Assembly (NCBI RefSeq): GCF_900290235.1
Contig: NZ_OLMK01000034.1
Span: forward strand, 124,001-188,000
Source: Streptomyces sp. MA5143a
GTDB lineage: Bacteria; Actinomycetota; Actinomycetes; Streptomycetales; Streptomycetaceae
Direction of reading: 5' to 3'
Length of the DNA stretch: 64,000 bases
Shown: positions 41,890 through 51,238 of the stretch, in pieces
Layout of the letters: each line of letters begins with the position of its first letter
Position numbering within the stretch: the stretch's first letter is position 1
The notes under the pieces: model-generated
Database searches by the model: none
What the model saw: only the letters and a program-made list of their open reading frames with translations
What the model was told of the DNA's origin: nothing
Made by a program: the position numbers and the translations under genes

Positions 41890-42933
41890 ATGTCCGAGTC
41901 CCCCGCAGTGCCGGAGTCGCCCTCAGCGCTGGAGTCGCCCGCAGTGGCGGAGCACACCGCCGTGCCCGCCCGCGGCCGAGTCGGTGTCATGCTGCCGCTC
42001 GATCTCCCCGTCGGCGAGGTGCTGCCCTATGTCCGGCGGGCCGAGGAGCTGGGGTTCGACCAGGTCTGGGTGGTGGAGGACCTCGGCTGGCGCGGCGGTG
42101 TCGCCCAGGCGGCCACGGTCCTGGCCTCCACCACGCACCTCACCGTCGGGATCGGGATCATGCCCGCCGGCGCCCGCAACGTGTGCTTCGCCGCGATGGA
42201 ACTGGCCACCCTCGCCCAGCTCCACCCCGGCCGGCTCATCGCGGGCATCGGGCACGGCATGCCCGGCTGGATGCGCCAGGTCGGGTCCTGGCCCGAGAGC
42301 CCCCTGACGCTGATCAAGGAGTACACGAGAGCGCTCCGTCTGCTCGTCGCCGGTGAGCCCGGCCCCGAGAACGGCCGGTACGTCCGCTGCCAGGGCGTGG
42401 TCCTCACCGAGATCCCGGACATCGTCCCGCCGGTGATCCTGGGTGTGCGCGGCCCCAAGTCGCAGGCCGTGGCGGGCGAGGTCGCCGACGGGCTCCTCCT
42501 GGCCGAGCCCGCCGCACCCGCCTACATCACCGCTTCCCTGCGCCACCTGGGCCCTGCCGCCGCGAACTCTCCGGAGATCGTCGTCTACGACGCCGCGGCC
42601 GTGGACGACGACGAGGAAGCCGCCCTGGACCGTGTCCGCGCGGCCCTGGAATCGGTGGGCGAGCCGCAGTGGGCCGCGCACATCGACCCCCTGCCCTTCG
42701 CCGAGGAACTGCGCGCACACCGCGCCGCCGGCCCCGACGCCCGGCACTTCGCCCGGACGATGCCCGCCGACTGGGTCCGCGCGTTGAGCGTCGCGGGCAC
42801 CCCCGACCAGGCCCGCGAGGCGATCGACGCCCGCCACGCCGCGGGCGCGACCAGCGTCGTGCTCGCCCCAGCGGGCCCCGACCGCCTGGCCGCACTGGAC
42901 TCGCTCGCCCGCGCCCTGCCCCACCGGCACTGA
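41890..42933 (+). CDS. LLM-class (F420-dependent-type) flavin oxidoreductase
   Basis: The 347-aa protein has a short low-complexity leader (ESPAVPESPSALESPAVAE, about residues 3-21), then the luciferase-like barrel: RVGVMLPLDLPVGEVLPYVRRAEELGFDQVWVVEDL, TTHLTVGIGIMPAGARN, LHPGRLIAGIGHGMPGWMRQVG. The GIGHG loop is typical of F420-type members. It reduces or oxidises an unknown substrate. GAAGGAG precedes ATG 41890. A HAD hydrolase follows 32 bases downstream and is probably co-transcribed. Confidence 0.85.
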   Translation: MSESPAVPESPSALESPAVAEHTAVPARGRVGVMLPLDLPVGEVLPYVRRAEELGFDQVWVVEDLGWRGGVAQAATVLASTTHLTVGIGIMPAGARNVCFAAMELATLAQLHPGRLIAGIGHGMPGWMRQVGSWPESPLTLIKEYTRALRLLVAGEPGPENGRYVRCQGVVLTEIPDIVPPVILGVRGPKSQAVAGEVADGLLLAEPAAPAYITASLRHLGPAAANSPEIVVYDAAAVDDDEEAALDRVRAALESVGEPQWAAHIDPLPFAEELRAHRAAGPDARHFARTMPADWVRALSVAGTPDQAREAIDARHAAGATSVVLAPAGPDRLAALDSLARALPHRH

Positions 42934-42965
42934 CCCGAACGCCCCGACACCCCGAGGGACCTTCT

Positions 42966-43577
42966 ATGTCCACCGACCGCCGCCGCATCGTGCTCTTCGA
43001 CCTCTTCGGGGTCATCGCCCGCCACCAGCGCCCCGGCGCGCCGGCGAGGATGGCCGCCCGCTGCGACACCTCCCTCGACGCCTTCACCACGGCCTACTGG
43101 ACCCATCGCCCGCCCTACGACGCCGGCCGGCACACCGCGTCCGTGTTCTGGACCGACGTACTGCGCGCGCTGTCCCGCCCCGCCGACGCCGACACCATCG
43201 AGGAGCTGCGGCTCACCGACATCGACAGCTGGTCCCGCGTCGACGACCGCATGGTCACCTACGTACGGGAGCTGCGGGACCGCGCCCGGGTCGCCCTGCT
43301 GTCCAACATCCCCGCGGACCACGCGGACGCCTTCCTCGCCGCCCAGCGCTGGCTGCACGACCTCGACCACCTGGCGTTCTCCGGGAAGATCGGCGCGGCC
43401 AAGCCCGACCTCGCCGCCTTCCAGCACTGCGTCGTCGCCCTGCGGGCCGCACCCGCCGACTTCCTCTTCGTCGACGACCGCGAGGAGAACGTCCGCGCGG
43501 CGCGGGCCGCCGGCATGAACGGGCACGTCTTCAACGGCCGGGACGACCTCGCGGCCGCCGTCGACGCGTGGCTGTGA
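42966..43577 (+). CDS. HAD superfamily hydrolase
   Basis: The 203-aa protein has the four HAD motifs: I, LFDLFGVIA (FDxF instead of the usual DxD, so the second Asp is replaced by Phe); II, ALLSNIPAD; III, Lys in GAAKPDLAAFQ; IV, FLFVDDREENVRAARAAGM. Members with this pattern include haloacid-dehalogenase and epoxide-hydrolase-N-domain-like phosphatases. The altered motif I raises doubt about phosphatase activity. It is the second gene of an apparent operon with the LLM oxidoreductase. Ribosome site before ATG 42966 is weak (AGGGACC). Confidence 0.85.
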   Translation: MSTDRRRIVLFDLFGVIARHQRPGAPARMAARCDTSLDAFTTAYWTHRPPYDAGRHTASVFWTDVLRALSRPADADTIEELRLTDIDSWSRVDDRMVTYVRELRDRARVALLSNIPADHADAFLAAQRWLHDLDHLAFSGKIGAAKPDLAAFQHCVVALRAAPADFLFVDDREENVRAARAAGMNGHVFNGRDDLAAAVDAWL

Positions 43578-43607
43578 AGACTTCGGCCCCGCGGCTCGCC
43601 CCGGACG

Positions 43608-44300
43608 TCAGCTGCCGTCCTGCTTGAGCCGGTCCGCGGCCTGGGTGGCGATGACGGCGGCCTGGACACGCCGCTCCACCCCGAGCTTCGCCAGCAGCCG
43701 GGAGATGTGGTTCTTGACGGTCTTCTCCGCTAGGTAGAGCCGCTGACCGATCTGGCGGTTGGTCAGCCCCTCACCGATCAGCGCCAGGATCTCCCGCTCC
43801 CGTCGGGTCAGCCCCGGCAGGGCGTCCGGCTCGGGCTCCGGCTCCGGACCCTGCCGCAGCCGCGCCATCAGCCGGGCGGTGGCGCTGGGGTCGAGCAGCG
43901 ACTGGCCGGCGGCGACCGTGCGGACGGCGGACACCAGGTCGGAGCCCTGGATCTGCTTCAGCACATACCCGGACGCGCCCGCCATGATCGAGTCCAGCAG
44001 GGCCTCCTCGTCGTCGAACGAGGTCAGCATCAGACAGGCCAGCTCCGGCATGTTCGAGCGCAGGTCCCGGCACACGGTCACCCCGTCGCCGTCCGGCAGG
44101 CGCACGTCCAGCACCGCGACGTGGGGGCGCAGGGCGGGGATCCGGACCAGGGCCTGCTCGACGTTGGCTGCCTCGCCGACCACGGTGATGTCCGGCTCGT
44201 CGTTCAGCAGGTCGTGCACTCCGCGCCGTACGACCTCGTGGTCGTCCAGCAGGAAGACCCGGATCGGGTTGTCGGGGCCGGGCCGGTCGCCGTCCGCCAT
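43608..44300 (-). CDS. NarL/FixJ response regulator, DevR/DosR-like
   Basis: The 230-aa protein has a receiver domain with Asp65 as phosphoacceptor (HVAVLDVRLPDGDG) and a C-terminal LuxR HTH (LTRREREILALIGEGLTNRQIGQRLYLAEKTVKNHISRLLAKLGVERRVQAAV). SFDDEEALLDSIMAGASGYVLKQI and the AGQSLLDP linker are typical of the DevR/OsdR group that controls hypoxia and dormancy genes. No histidine kinase is adjacent, so it is orphaned here. Palindromes resembling its expected sites occur in its own divergent region and near the USP gene at 12.2 kb. Confidence 0.88.
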   Translation of the reverse strand: MADGDRPGPDNPIRVFLLDDHEVVRRGVHDLLNDEPDITVVGEAANVEQALVRIPALRPHVAVLDVRLPDGDGVTVCRDLRSNMPELACLMLTSFDDEEALLDSIMAGASGYVLKQIQGSDLVSAVRTVAAGQSLLDPSATARLMARLRQGPEPEPEPDALPGLTRREREILALIGEGLTNRQIGQRLYLAEKTVKNHISRLLAKLGVERRVQAAVIATQAADRLKQDGS

Positions 44301-44344
44301 CGATTCGCTCCTCGTTCACGCTGTGTCGTTCGCTGGGCGTCGAG

Positions 44345-44386
44345 CGCTCTGCCTCGATCGCTCTGCCTCGATCGCTCTGCCTCGAT
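44345..44386. repeat. Three perfect tandem copies of a 14-bp repeat
   Basis: CGCTCTGCCTCGAT is repeated without change at 44345-44358, 44359-44372 and 44373-44386, in the leader of the response regulator gene. Each unit ends/starts with CGATCG-like sequence. It could be slippage-prone and alter promoter spacing; function unknown. Confidence 0.75.
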
Positions 44387-44463
44387 CTCGCCTTGCGTCG
44401 ATCATGTACCGACTCCCCGGGAGGGGCGCACGGCCACTGTCCACCGCTGATCCTCCGTGATCC

Positions 44464-44511
44464 GGGGCCGAAGGGCCAGGGCCTGAAGGCCCTACCGGGA
44501 CCACGGGGCCC
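44464..44511. promoter_or_regulatory. Cluster of DevR/DosR-like boxes
   Basis: GGGGCCGAAGGGCC (44464-44477), the perfect palindrome AGGGCCTGAAGGCCCT (44478-44493) and GGGACCACGGGGCCC (44497-44511) lie head to tail. They fit the DosR-type pattern GGGNC-N3-5-GNCCC and are spaced about 15-19 bp. They are upstream of the ADH remnant and pyruvate phosphate dikinase, and 164-211 bases upstream of the response regulator start. Confidence 0.6.
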
Positions 44512-44538
44512 AAGCGGCACGGCGGCGCGCAACCGGCT

Positions 44539-44861
44539 GCCCATGCCGCGATCGCGCTGGCCGTCGACGAGGCCGCCTTCGCCCCCTGTACGGCGGTCTC
44601 AGGCGTGGCGGCAGGCTCGTCATGGTCGCCCCGCCCGCCGGCGGCGCCATCCGGGTGCCGATCTTCGACACCGTCCTCGACGGCAAGTCCGTGATCGGTT
44701 CGATCGTGGGTACCCGCCAGGACCTGGACGAGGTGTTCCGGCTCCACGCCGCCGGACGCACGAAGGTGATCTACGAGGTCCGCCCGCTGGAGACGGTCAA
44801 CGACTCGATCGCCGAGGTACTCGACGGTCAGGTCACGGCGCGCATCGTCTTCGAGATGTGA
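44539..44861 (+). pseudogene. C-terminal remnant of a zinc-dependent alcohol dehydrogenase
   Basis: From 44625 the frame reads VAPPAGGAIRVPIFDTVLDGKSVIGSIVGTRQDLDEVFRLHAAGRTKVIYEVRPLETVNDSIAEVLDGQVTARIVFEM, the conserved end of AdhA/AdhP-type dehydrogenases, cited here by its positions. Upstream, HAAIALAVDEAAFA (44542-44586) is in one frame and LYGGLRRGGRLVMVA in another, showing a small deletion at about 44584-44590. The catalytic zinc domain and most of the Rossmann fold are missing. It stands directly behind the DevR-like boxes and before PPDK, the place where this gene is found intact in related dormancy clusters. Confidence 0.8.
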
Positions 44862-44913
44862 CTCCCCCGCATCGCCGCACACCCCCGGAAGCCGGACAAA
44901 GGAGCGCGACGCC

Positions 44914-47607
44914 ATGGTCCGTTACGTGTACGAGTTCGCCGAGGGCAGCCGGCAGATGGCCTCTCTCCTCGGCGGCAAGGGCGCCAACCTTGCGGAGATG
45001 ACCCGGATGGGCCTGCCGGTGCCGCCCGGCTTCACCGTCACCACCGAGGCCTGCCGGGTCTTCCTGGCCACCGGCTCGACGCCGGACGGTCTGGACCGCG
45101 AGATCTCCCAGCACCTGACCGCCCTGGAAGGAGCGGCGGGACGCCGACTGGGCGAGCCCGGCGATCCGCTGCTGCTGTCCGTCCGCTCCGGGGCCCGTTT
45201 CTCCATGCCCGGCATGATGGAGACGATCCTCGACGTCGGGCTGAACGACGAGTCCGTGCTGGGCCTGGCCAAGGTGTCCGGGAACGAGCGCTTCGCCTGG
45301 GACTCCTACCGCCGTCTCGTGCAGATGTTCGGCAGTACGGTCATGGGGGTCGACGGCGCGCTGTTCGAGGACGTCATGGCCCGGCTGAAGGACCGGCGGG
45401 GGGCCGCCGACGACCTGGGGCTGGACGCGGCCGACCTGGCCGAGCTGGTCGAGGCGTACAAGGAGCTGATCCGCGACCGGACCGGCGAGTACTTCCCGCA
45501 GTCGCCCGCCGAGCAGCTGCGCCGGGCGGTCCTCGCGGTCTTCGAGTCCTGGAACGGCGAACGCGCCCGGCTCTACCGCCGCCGCGAGCACATCCCCGAC
45601 GACCTGGGCACGGCCGTCACCGTGCAGACCATGGTGTTCGGCAACCTCGGCGCCGACTCCGGCAGCGGTGTCGCCTTCACCCGCGACCCGGCCACCGGCC
45701 GGCCCGGCCTGTACGGCGACTACCTGCCCAACGCGCAGGGCGAGGACGTCGTCGCCGGTATCCGCAACACCGTTCCGCTGGACGAGCTGGGCCGTATCGA
45801 CCCGGAGTCGTTCTCCCGGCTGCGGGACCTCATGCGCACCCTGGAGACCCACTACCGGGATCTGTGCGACATCGAGTTCACCATCGAGCGCGGCACGCTG
45901 TGGATGCTCCAGACCCGGGTGGGCAAACGGACGGCGGAGGCGGCGTTCGCCATCGCGGGTCAGCTGGTCGAGGAGGGGCTGATCAGCGAGGACGAGGCGC
46001 TGACGCGGGTCGGCGGGAGCGGGCTGGCACGGCTGATGTTCCCCCGCTTCGACACCTCGGCCGTCGGTGAGGCCCTCGCACGCGGCATCCCGGCCTCGCC
46101 CGGCGCCGCCGTGGGGGCGGCCGTGTTCGACTCCGCCGAGGCGGTACGGCGGGCCGCCGCCGGGGAGAAGGTCGTCCTCGTACGGCAGGAGACGACCCCC
46201 GACGACCTGCCGGGCATGGTCGCCGCCCAGGCCGTGCTGACCAGCCGCGGCGGCAAGACCAGCCACGCGGCCGTGGTCGCGCGCGGCATGGGCAAGGTCT
46301 GTGTGTGCGGCGCGGAGGAGATCGCGGTGGACCCGCGCGGGCGCCGCTTCACCGTGGGCGGCACCACCGTCGAGGAGGGCACCGTCATCTCCGTCGACGG
46401 CTCCGAGGGCGCCGTGTATCCGGGGGCGGCTCCGCTGGTCGACTCCGCGGTGATGCGGTACTTCGAGACCGGCGGGCAGGACGAGGAGCCGACGGGGCTG
46501 GTGGCCGCCGTGGCGCGGGCCATGCGGCAGGCGGACGGCGTACGGCGGCTGGGGGTGCGGGCGAACGCCGACACGCCCGAGGACGCCGCGCGGGCCCGGC
46601 GGTTCGGCGCCGAGGGCATCGGGCTGTGCCGTACCGAGCACATGTTCCTCGGCGACCGCAGACAGCTGGTGGAGGCGATGATCCTCGCCGGGACCGACGC
46701 CGCGCGCGGGCAGGCGCTGGACGCGCTGCTCCCCCTGCAACGGCAGGACTTCGTCGGCATCCTGGAGGCGATGGACGGGCTGCCCGTGACCATCCGGCTC
46801 CTCGACCCGCCGCTCCACGAGTTCCTGCCCGACCGCACGGAACTGGCCGTCCGTCTGGCGGCCGCCGAGGCGCAGGGCAGCCCGCCCAGCGCGCACGACG
46901 CGGAGCTGCTGGACGCGGTGAACCGCATGCACGAGGAGAACCCCATGCTCGGCCTGCGCGGCGTACGCCTGGGTCTGGTCGCGCCGGGGCTGGTCGCCAT
47001 GCAGGTGCGGGCGATCGCCGAGGCGGTCGTGGAGCGGAAGCGGGCGGGCGGGTACCCGCGGGCGGAGATCATGGTGCCGCTCGTCGACACCGTCGAGGAG
47101 CTGCGGATCGTCCGTGACGAGGTGGAGCGGGTCCTGGCGGAGGTCGCCGACCGGTCGGGGGTCGCCCTCTCATGCCCGGTCGGCACCATGATCGAGCTGC
47201 CGAGGGCCGCGCTCACCGCGGGCAGGATCGCCGAGGAGGCACGGTTCTTCTCCTTCGGCACCAACGATCTGACCCAGACCACCTGGGGCTTCTCCCGTGA
47301 CGACGTCGAGGCGGCGTTCTTCTCCGCCTATCTCGACAAGGGCATCTTCACGGTGTCCCCGTTCGAGACGATCGACCGTGAGGGCGTGGGCCGGCTGGTC
47401 GAGATCGCCGTGGCGGAGGGCCGCGCGGTGCGCCCGGACCTGAAGATCGGCGTCTGCGGCGAGCACGGCGGCGACCCGGAGTCCGTGCACTTCTTCCACG
47501 CCGCCGGCCTCGACTACGTCTCGTGCTCCCCCTTCCGCGTGCCGGTCGCCCGTCTCGAGGCCGGGCGGGCCGCGCTGTCGGGGACGGACGGCGGCGACGC
47601 GCGGTGA
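44914..47607 (+). CDS. ppdK: Pyruvate, phosphate dikinase
   Basis: The 897-aa protein is full length. The N-terminal ATP-grasp domain opens GGKGANLAEMTRMGLPVPPGFTVTTEAC with SVRSGARFSMPGMMETILDVGLN; the central domain has the phosphohistidine in LTSRGGKTSHAAVVARGMGKVCVCG; the C-terminal TIM barrel has GLCRTEHMFLGDRR and GVCGEHGGDPESVHFFHAAGLDYVSCSPFRV. It interconverts pyruvate, ATP and Pi with PEP, AMP and PPi. AAAGGAG precedes ATG 44914. Position behind DevR-like boxes suggests hypoxic induction, when PPi-saving metabolism is useful. The symbol ppdK is the usual name. Confidence 0.95.
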   Translation: MVRYVYEFAEGSRQMASLLGGKGANLAEMTRMGLPVPPGFTVTTEACRVFLATGSTPDGLDREISQHLTALEGAAGRRLGEPGDPLLLSVRSGARFSMPGMMETILDVGLNDESVLGLAKVSGNERFAWDSYRRLVQMFGSTVMGVDGALFEDVMARLKDRRGAADDLGLDAADLAELVEAYKELIRDRTGEYFPQSPAEQLRRAVLAVFESWNGERARLYRRREHIPDDLGTAVTVQTMVFGNLGADSGSGVAFTRDPATGRPGLYGDYLPNAQGEDVVAGIRNTVPLDELGRIDPESFSRLRDLMRTLETHYRDLCDIEFTIERGTLWMLQTRVGKRTAEAAFAIAGQLVEEGLISEDEALTRVGGSGLARLMFPRFDTSAVGEALARGIPASPGAAVGAAVFDSAEAVRRAAAGEKVVLVRQETTPDDLPGMVAAQAVLTSRGGKTSHAAVVARGMGKVCVCGAEEIAVDPRGRRFTVGGTTVEEGTVISVDGSEGAVYPGAAPLVDSAVMRYFETGGQDEEPTGLVAAVARAMRQADGVRRLGVRANADTPEDAARARRFGAEGIGLCRTEHMFLGDRRQLVEAMILAGTDAARGQALDALLPLQRQDFVGILEAMDGLPVTIRLLDPPLHEFLPDRTELAVRLAAAEAQGSPPSAHDAELLDAVNRMHEENPMLGLRGVRLGLVAPGLVAMQVRAIAEAVVERKRAGGYPRAEIMVPLVDTVEELRIVRDEVERVLAEVADRSGVALSCPVGTMIELPRAALTAGRIAEEARFFSFGTNDLTQTTWGFSRDDVEAAFFSAYLDKGIFTVSPFETIDREGVGRLVEIAVAEGRAVRPDLKIGVCGEHGGDPESVHFFHAAGLDYVSCSPFRVPVARLEAGRAALSGTDGGDAR

Positions 47608-47882
47608 GAGGAAGGTCCGCCTTCACCGCGCCGAACGGCCCGGCAGGCGCTGGACGCGGACGTGTTGTTCGCCTCCTGACGGACTCGTGGCCCTCGTACA
47701 GGTCCGGAGCGCGACGGCCCGTCCGCACGAGAGGCGCGGCGGCGGCCGAACTCACGGCCCCGCGCGGGAACAAGACCCGTCCGCAGGGCGCTGTTCCGGA
47801 TACCCCGACCGGTATCGCGACCTTCAGGGCGAAGCCCGCGCGGAGGGGTTTCCATCGCGGCTCGGAGGTAGGTGTGAGACCC

Positions 47883-48209
<327 letters not shown>

Positions 48210-48249
48210 ACCGGGGGCTCCCCCCTCTCCTCCCCCATCCTCACCTGCG

Positions 48250-48271
48250 GAATTGCAAAATTTAGCAATTC
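48250..48271. promoter_or_regulatory. AT-rich operator palindrome upstream of the SulP-ATPase-ArsR genes
   Basis: GAATTGC (48250-48256) and GCAATTC (48265-48271) are a perfect inverted repeat around AAAATTTA. This is the most AT-rich stretch of the neighbourhood and lies 92-113 bases before the SulP GTG. Form and place match an ArsR/SmtB-type operator for the regulator encoded at 50680-51030. Confidence 0.65.
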
Positions 48272-48362
48272 ACTAGATGCTGTGTTGCCGTGCCCGTGGT
48301 CCGCCGGGCGCGGCGCATGGGGCCGCTCCGAAGTCGGGGCGCCGCAGGGAAGCCGAGGAGTC

Positions 48363-50069
48363 GTGTCCGTTCCGCTGTACCAGGCCGCGGCGCGGCTCAC
48401 CGCGCTGCTGCCCTCGCGCGCCGACCTGGCGGCCATGGGGCGCTCTCCGAGACGGGATCTGCTCGCGGGGCTCACCGTGGCGATCGTGGCCCTGCCGCTC
48501 GCGCTCGGCTTCGGTGTCTCCTCGGGTCTCGGGGCCGAGGCGGGACTGGCGACCGCCGTCGTGGCCGGTGCGCTCGCCGCCCTGTTCGGCGGTTCCGACC
48601 TCCAGGTGTCCGGGCCGACCGGTGCGATGACCGTGGTGCTGGTGCCGATCGTCGGCGAGTACGGGACGACGGGTGTGCTCACCGTCGGGCTGATGGCCGG
48701 CGTGATGCTCATGGCCCTGGCCGCGCTGCGGGCCGGAACCTGCATGCGGTACGTACCGGCGCCCGTGGTGGAGGGCTTCACTCTCGGCATCGCCTGTGTC
48801 ATCGGGCTCCAGCAGGTGCCCCAGGCGCTCGGTGTGCCCGCGCCCGACGGCGACCGGGTGCTGGTGGTGGCGTGGCGGGCCGTAGCGGAGTTCGCGGGGA
48901 ACCCGAACTGGATCGCGGTCGGCCTCGCGGTGTCCGTCGCCGTCATCATGCTGGCGGGCGCCCGCCTGTGGCCGACCGTCCCGTTCTCCCTCGTCGCCGT
49001 CGTCGCGGCCACCGTCGTCGCCCAGATCGCGGACCTCGACGCGGCGCCCATCGGTGATCTCCCGTCCGGACTGCCCGCGCCCTCGCTCGGCTTCCTCGAT
49101 CCGGGCGCGCTCGGCTCTCTGCTCGCCCCGGCCGTGGCCGTGGCGGCGCTCGCGGCTCTGGAGTCCCTGTTGTCGGCCTCGGTGGCGGACGGCATGACGG
49201 TGGGGCGACGGCACGACCCCGACCGTGAGCTGTTCGGCCAGGGGCTGGCCAATCTCGCGGCCCCGCTGTTCGGCGGGGTGCCCGCGACCGGAGCGATCGC
49301 GCGGACCGCCGTCAACGTCCGTACGGGCGCCGGTTCCCGGCTGGCGGCCCTGACCCATGCCGCGATCCTCGCCGTGATCGTCTTCGCGGCGGCGCCCCTG
49401 GTGGCGAGGATCCCGCTCGCGGCCCTGGCCGGGGTGCTGCTGGCGACGGCGGTCCGGATGGTCGAGGTCGGTTCGCTGCGGGCGATGGCCCGCGCGACCC
49501 GCTCGGACGCGTTGATCCTCGTCCTCACCGCGGTCGCGACCCTCGCCCTGGACCTCGTGTACGCGGTGATCATCGGTCTGGCGGTGGCGGGAGCGCTCGC
49601 CCTGCGTGCCGTCGCCCAGCAGGCCCGTCTGGACCGGGTGCCGCTCGACCGGGGCGACCACAGCGCCGAGGAGCACGCCCTGCTCGCCGAGCACATCGTG
49701 GCGTACCGCATCGACGGGCCGCTGTTCTTCGCCGCCGCGCACCGCTTCCTGCTGGAGCTGACCGAGGTGGCCGACGTACGGGTCGTCATCCTGCGCATGT
49801 CCCGCGTGTCCACGATGGATGCCACGGGTGCCCTCGTGCTGAAGGACGCGGTGGAGAGGCTGACGCGGCGCGGCATTCTCGTCCTGGCCTCCGGGATACG
49901 GCCCGGTCAGCGCCGGGTCCTGGACTCCGTCGGCGCGCTGGAGCCGCTGCGGCACGACGGCCGGGAGTACGCCTCCACCCCGGAGGCGATCCGGGCGGCC
50001 CGCCACCATCTGGAGACGGCCGGGATCCTGCCCGCGGACACGGGCCGGGGACGGACGGTACGGGGATGA
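48363..50069 (+). CDS. SulP family anion transporter (second copy)
   Basis: The 568-aa protein has SulP membrane segments (DLLAGLTVAIVALPLALGFGVSSGLGAEAGLATAVVAGALAALFGGSDLQVSGPTGAMTVVLVPIV is the classic N-terminal pattern) and a C-terminal STAS domain (about 430-540, AYRIDGPLFFAAAHRFLLELTEVADVRVVILRMSRVSTMDATGALVLKDAVERLTRRGILVLASG). It is clearly different from the 12.3-kb paralogue and closer to BicA/sulfate-type transporters. GTG 48363 is chosen from the conserved start; GAGGAG is only two bases away and AGGGAAG eleven. Its stop overlaps the next start (ATGA). Confidence 0.88.
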   Translation: MSVPLYQAAARLTALLPSRADLAAMGRSPRRDLLAGLTVAIVALPLALGFGVSSGLGAEAGLATAVVAGALAALFGGSDLQVSGPTGAMTVVLVPIVGEYGTTGVLTVGLMAGVMLMALAALRAGTCMRYVPAPVVEGFTLGIACVIGLQQVPQALGVPAPDGDRVLVVAWRAVAEFAGNPNWIAVGLAVSVAVIMLAGARLWPTVPFSLVAVVAATVVAQIADLDAAPIGDLPSGLPAPSLGFLDPGALGSLLAPAVAVAALAALESLLSASVADGMTVGRRHDPDRELFGQGLANLAAPLFGGVPATGAIARTAVNVRTGAGSRLAALTHAAILAVIVFAAAPLVARIPLAALAGVLLATAVRMVEVGSLRAMARATRSDALILVLTAVATLALDLVYAVIIGLAVAGALALRAVAQQARLDRVPLDRGDHSAEEHALLAEHIVAYRIDGPLFFAAAHRFLLELTEVADVRVVILRMSRVSTMDATGALVLKDAVERLTRRGILVLASGIRPGQRRVLDSVGALEPLRHDGREYASTPEAIRAARHHLETAGILPADTGRGRTVRG

Positions 50070-50491
50070 CCACACGACTGGACGCGCTGCCGCACCGGCA
50101 TGTGCTCACCCTGCCGGCCATGCCGGCCGCCGTCCGCCTGGCCCGGGAGACCGCCGAGCAGGCCCTGACCGAATGGGGGATCGGGTTGCGCCACCCCACT
50201 GTGGACCCGGCCCTGCTGATCCTCGCCGAGCTGGTGGCCAACAGCGTCCGGCACGCGGCCCTGCTGTCACCGCAGCTGACCGTGATCTACGCGACGGACC
50301 GGGACCGGCTGGCCCTCGCCGTCCACGACCGCCACCCGTACCAGCCCCCGTTGTACGGCGCTCTCGCCGGCAACAACACCGGAGGGCTGGCCACCGTCAT
50401 GGAACTGACGCTCGGTCTGGGCGGCACCGCCGTCATCGACCCGGACACCGACGGGAACGGCAAGAGCATATGGATCACCCTGCCCCTGTGA
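50066..50491 (+). CDS. HATPase_c anti-sigma-factor-like ATP-binding protein
   Basis: The 141-aa protein resembles RsbW/SpoIIAB-type serine kinases of Streptomyces: PAMPAAVRLARETAEQALTEWG, N-box LLILAELVANSVRHA, and a G-box region GGLATVMELTLGLGGTAVIDPDTDGNGKSIWITLPL. It probably binds ATP and modulates a regulator. It overlaps the SulP stop by four bases, so it is translationally coupled to a transporter, which is unusual; no sigma or anti-anti-sigma gene is adjacent, although the STAS domain of the transporter is of the anti-anti-sigma fold. Confidence 0.82.
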   Translation: MTTRLDALPHRHVLTLPAMPAAVRLARETAEQALTEWGIGLRHPTVDPALLILAELVANSVRHAALLSPQLTVIYATDRDRLALAVHDRHPYQPPLYGALAGNNTGGLATVMELTLGLGGTAVIDPDTDGNGKSIWITLPL

Positions 50492-50679
50492 ACGCGGTAC
50501 GGGCGACTGACTCGGCGGCTGCGGCGCCGCGTCCGGCTGCTCTGTTTCTTCCCCGCGGTTTCGGCGTGGTCGGCGCGGCAGGCGAGGATGGACCGCATGT
50601 TCCTGACGAGTGAGTGGATGCGACCCGCCGGGCCCCTGCCGGTGAGACCGTGCGGACGCGTCGAGGAGGCGACGGCACG

Positions 50680-51030
50680 ATGAGTACGCCGCTATACCAA
50701 CTGAAGGCCGAGTTCTTCAAGACGCTGGGCCACCCGGCCCGCATCCGGGTCCTGGAACTGCTGAGCGAGCGTGAGCACGCGGTCGCGGAGATGCTGCCCG
50801 AGGTGGGCATCGAGCCCGCCCATCTGTCCCAGCAGCTCGCGGTACTGCGCCGCGCCAACCTGGTCAAGAACCGCAAGGAGGGCTCGACGGTGTACTACTC
50901 GCTGACCAGCCCCGACGTCGCCGAACTGCTGCGGGTGGCACGGACCATCCTCTCCGGGGTGCTCGCCGGGCAGGCCGAACTGCTGGCCGACCTCCAGGCC
51001 GCGCAGAGCGAGGGAAAACCACCCTCGTGA
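50680..51030 (+). CDS. ArsR/SmtB family transcriptional regulator
   Basis: The 116-aa protein has the ArsR winged helix: LKAEFFKTLGHPARIRVLELLSEREHAVAEMLPEVGIEPAHLSQQLAVLRRANLVKNRKEGSTVYYSL. No cysteine is visible anywhere in it, so the classical metal site is missing and the signal may be non-metal, for example sulfur or redox via other residues. GAGGAGG precedes ATG 50680. It follows the SulP and ATPase genes by 188 bases on the same strand; the AT-rich palindrome at 48250-48271 is its likely operator. Confidence 0.88.
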   Translation: MSTPLYQLKAEFFKTLGHPARIRVLELLSEREHAVAEMLPEVGIEPAHLSQQLAVLRRANLVKNRKEGSTVYYSLTSPDVAELLRVARTILSGVLAGQAELLADLQAAQSEGKPPS

Positions 51031-51238
51031 CAGTGGTCCCGCCGTCGTGAACCGTGGAACGGAGGCAGGAGCGGAGCGGCCGGGCTCGGCCCCTGGGCCG
51101 GCGCACGCGCGAGGGCCGGGCCCGGCCCAGGGCGGGCGTCGGCATGGGGGCCGGGGGCCGCCCGTAGCGGCCGGGCGTCCCCCGGGCACCGATTCGCGGC
51201 GGTTCAACGGGGCTCGGGGAACCGTCGGCGGCCTCGGC

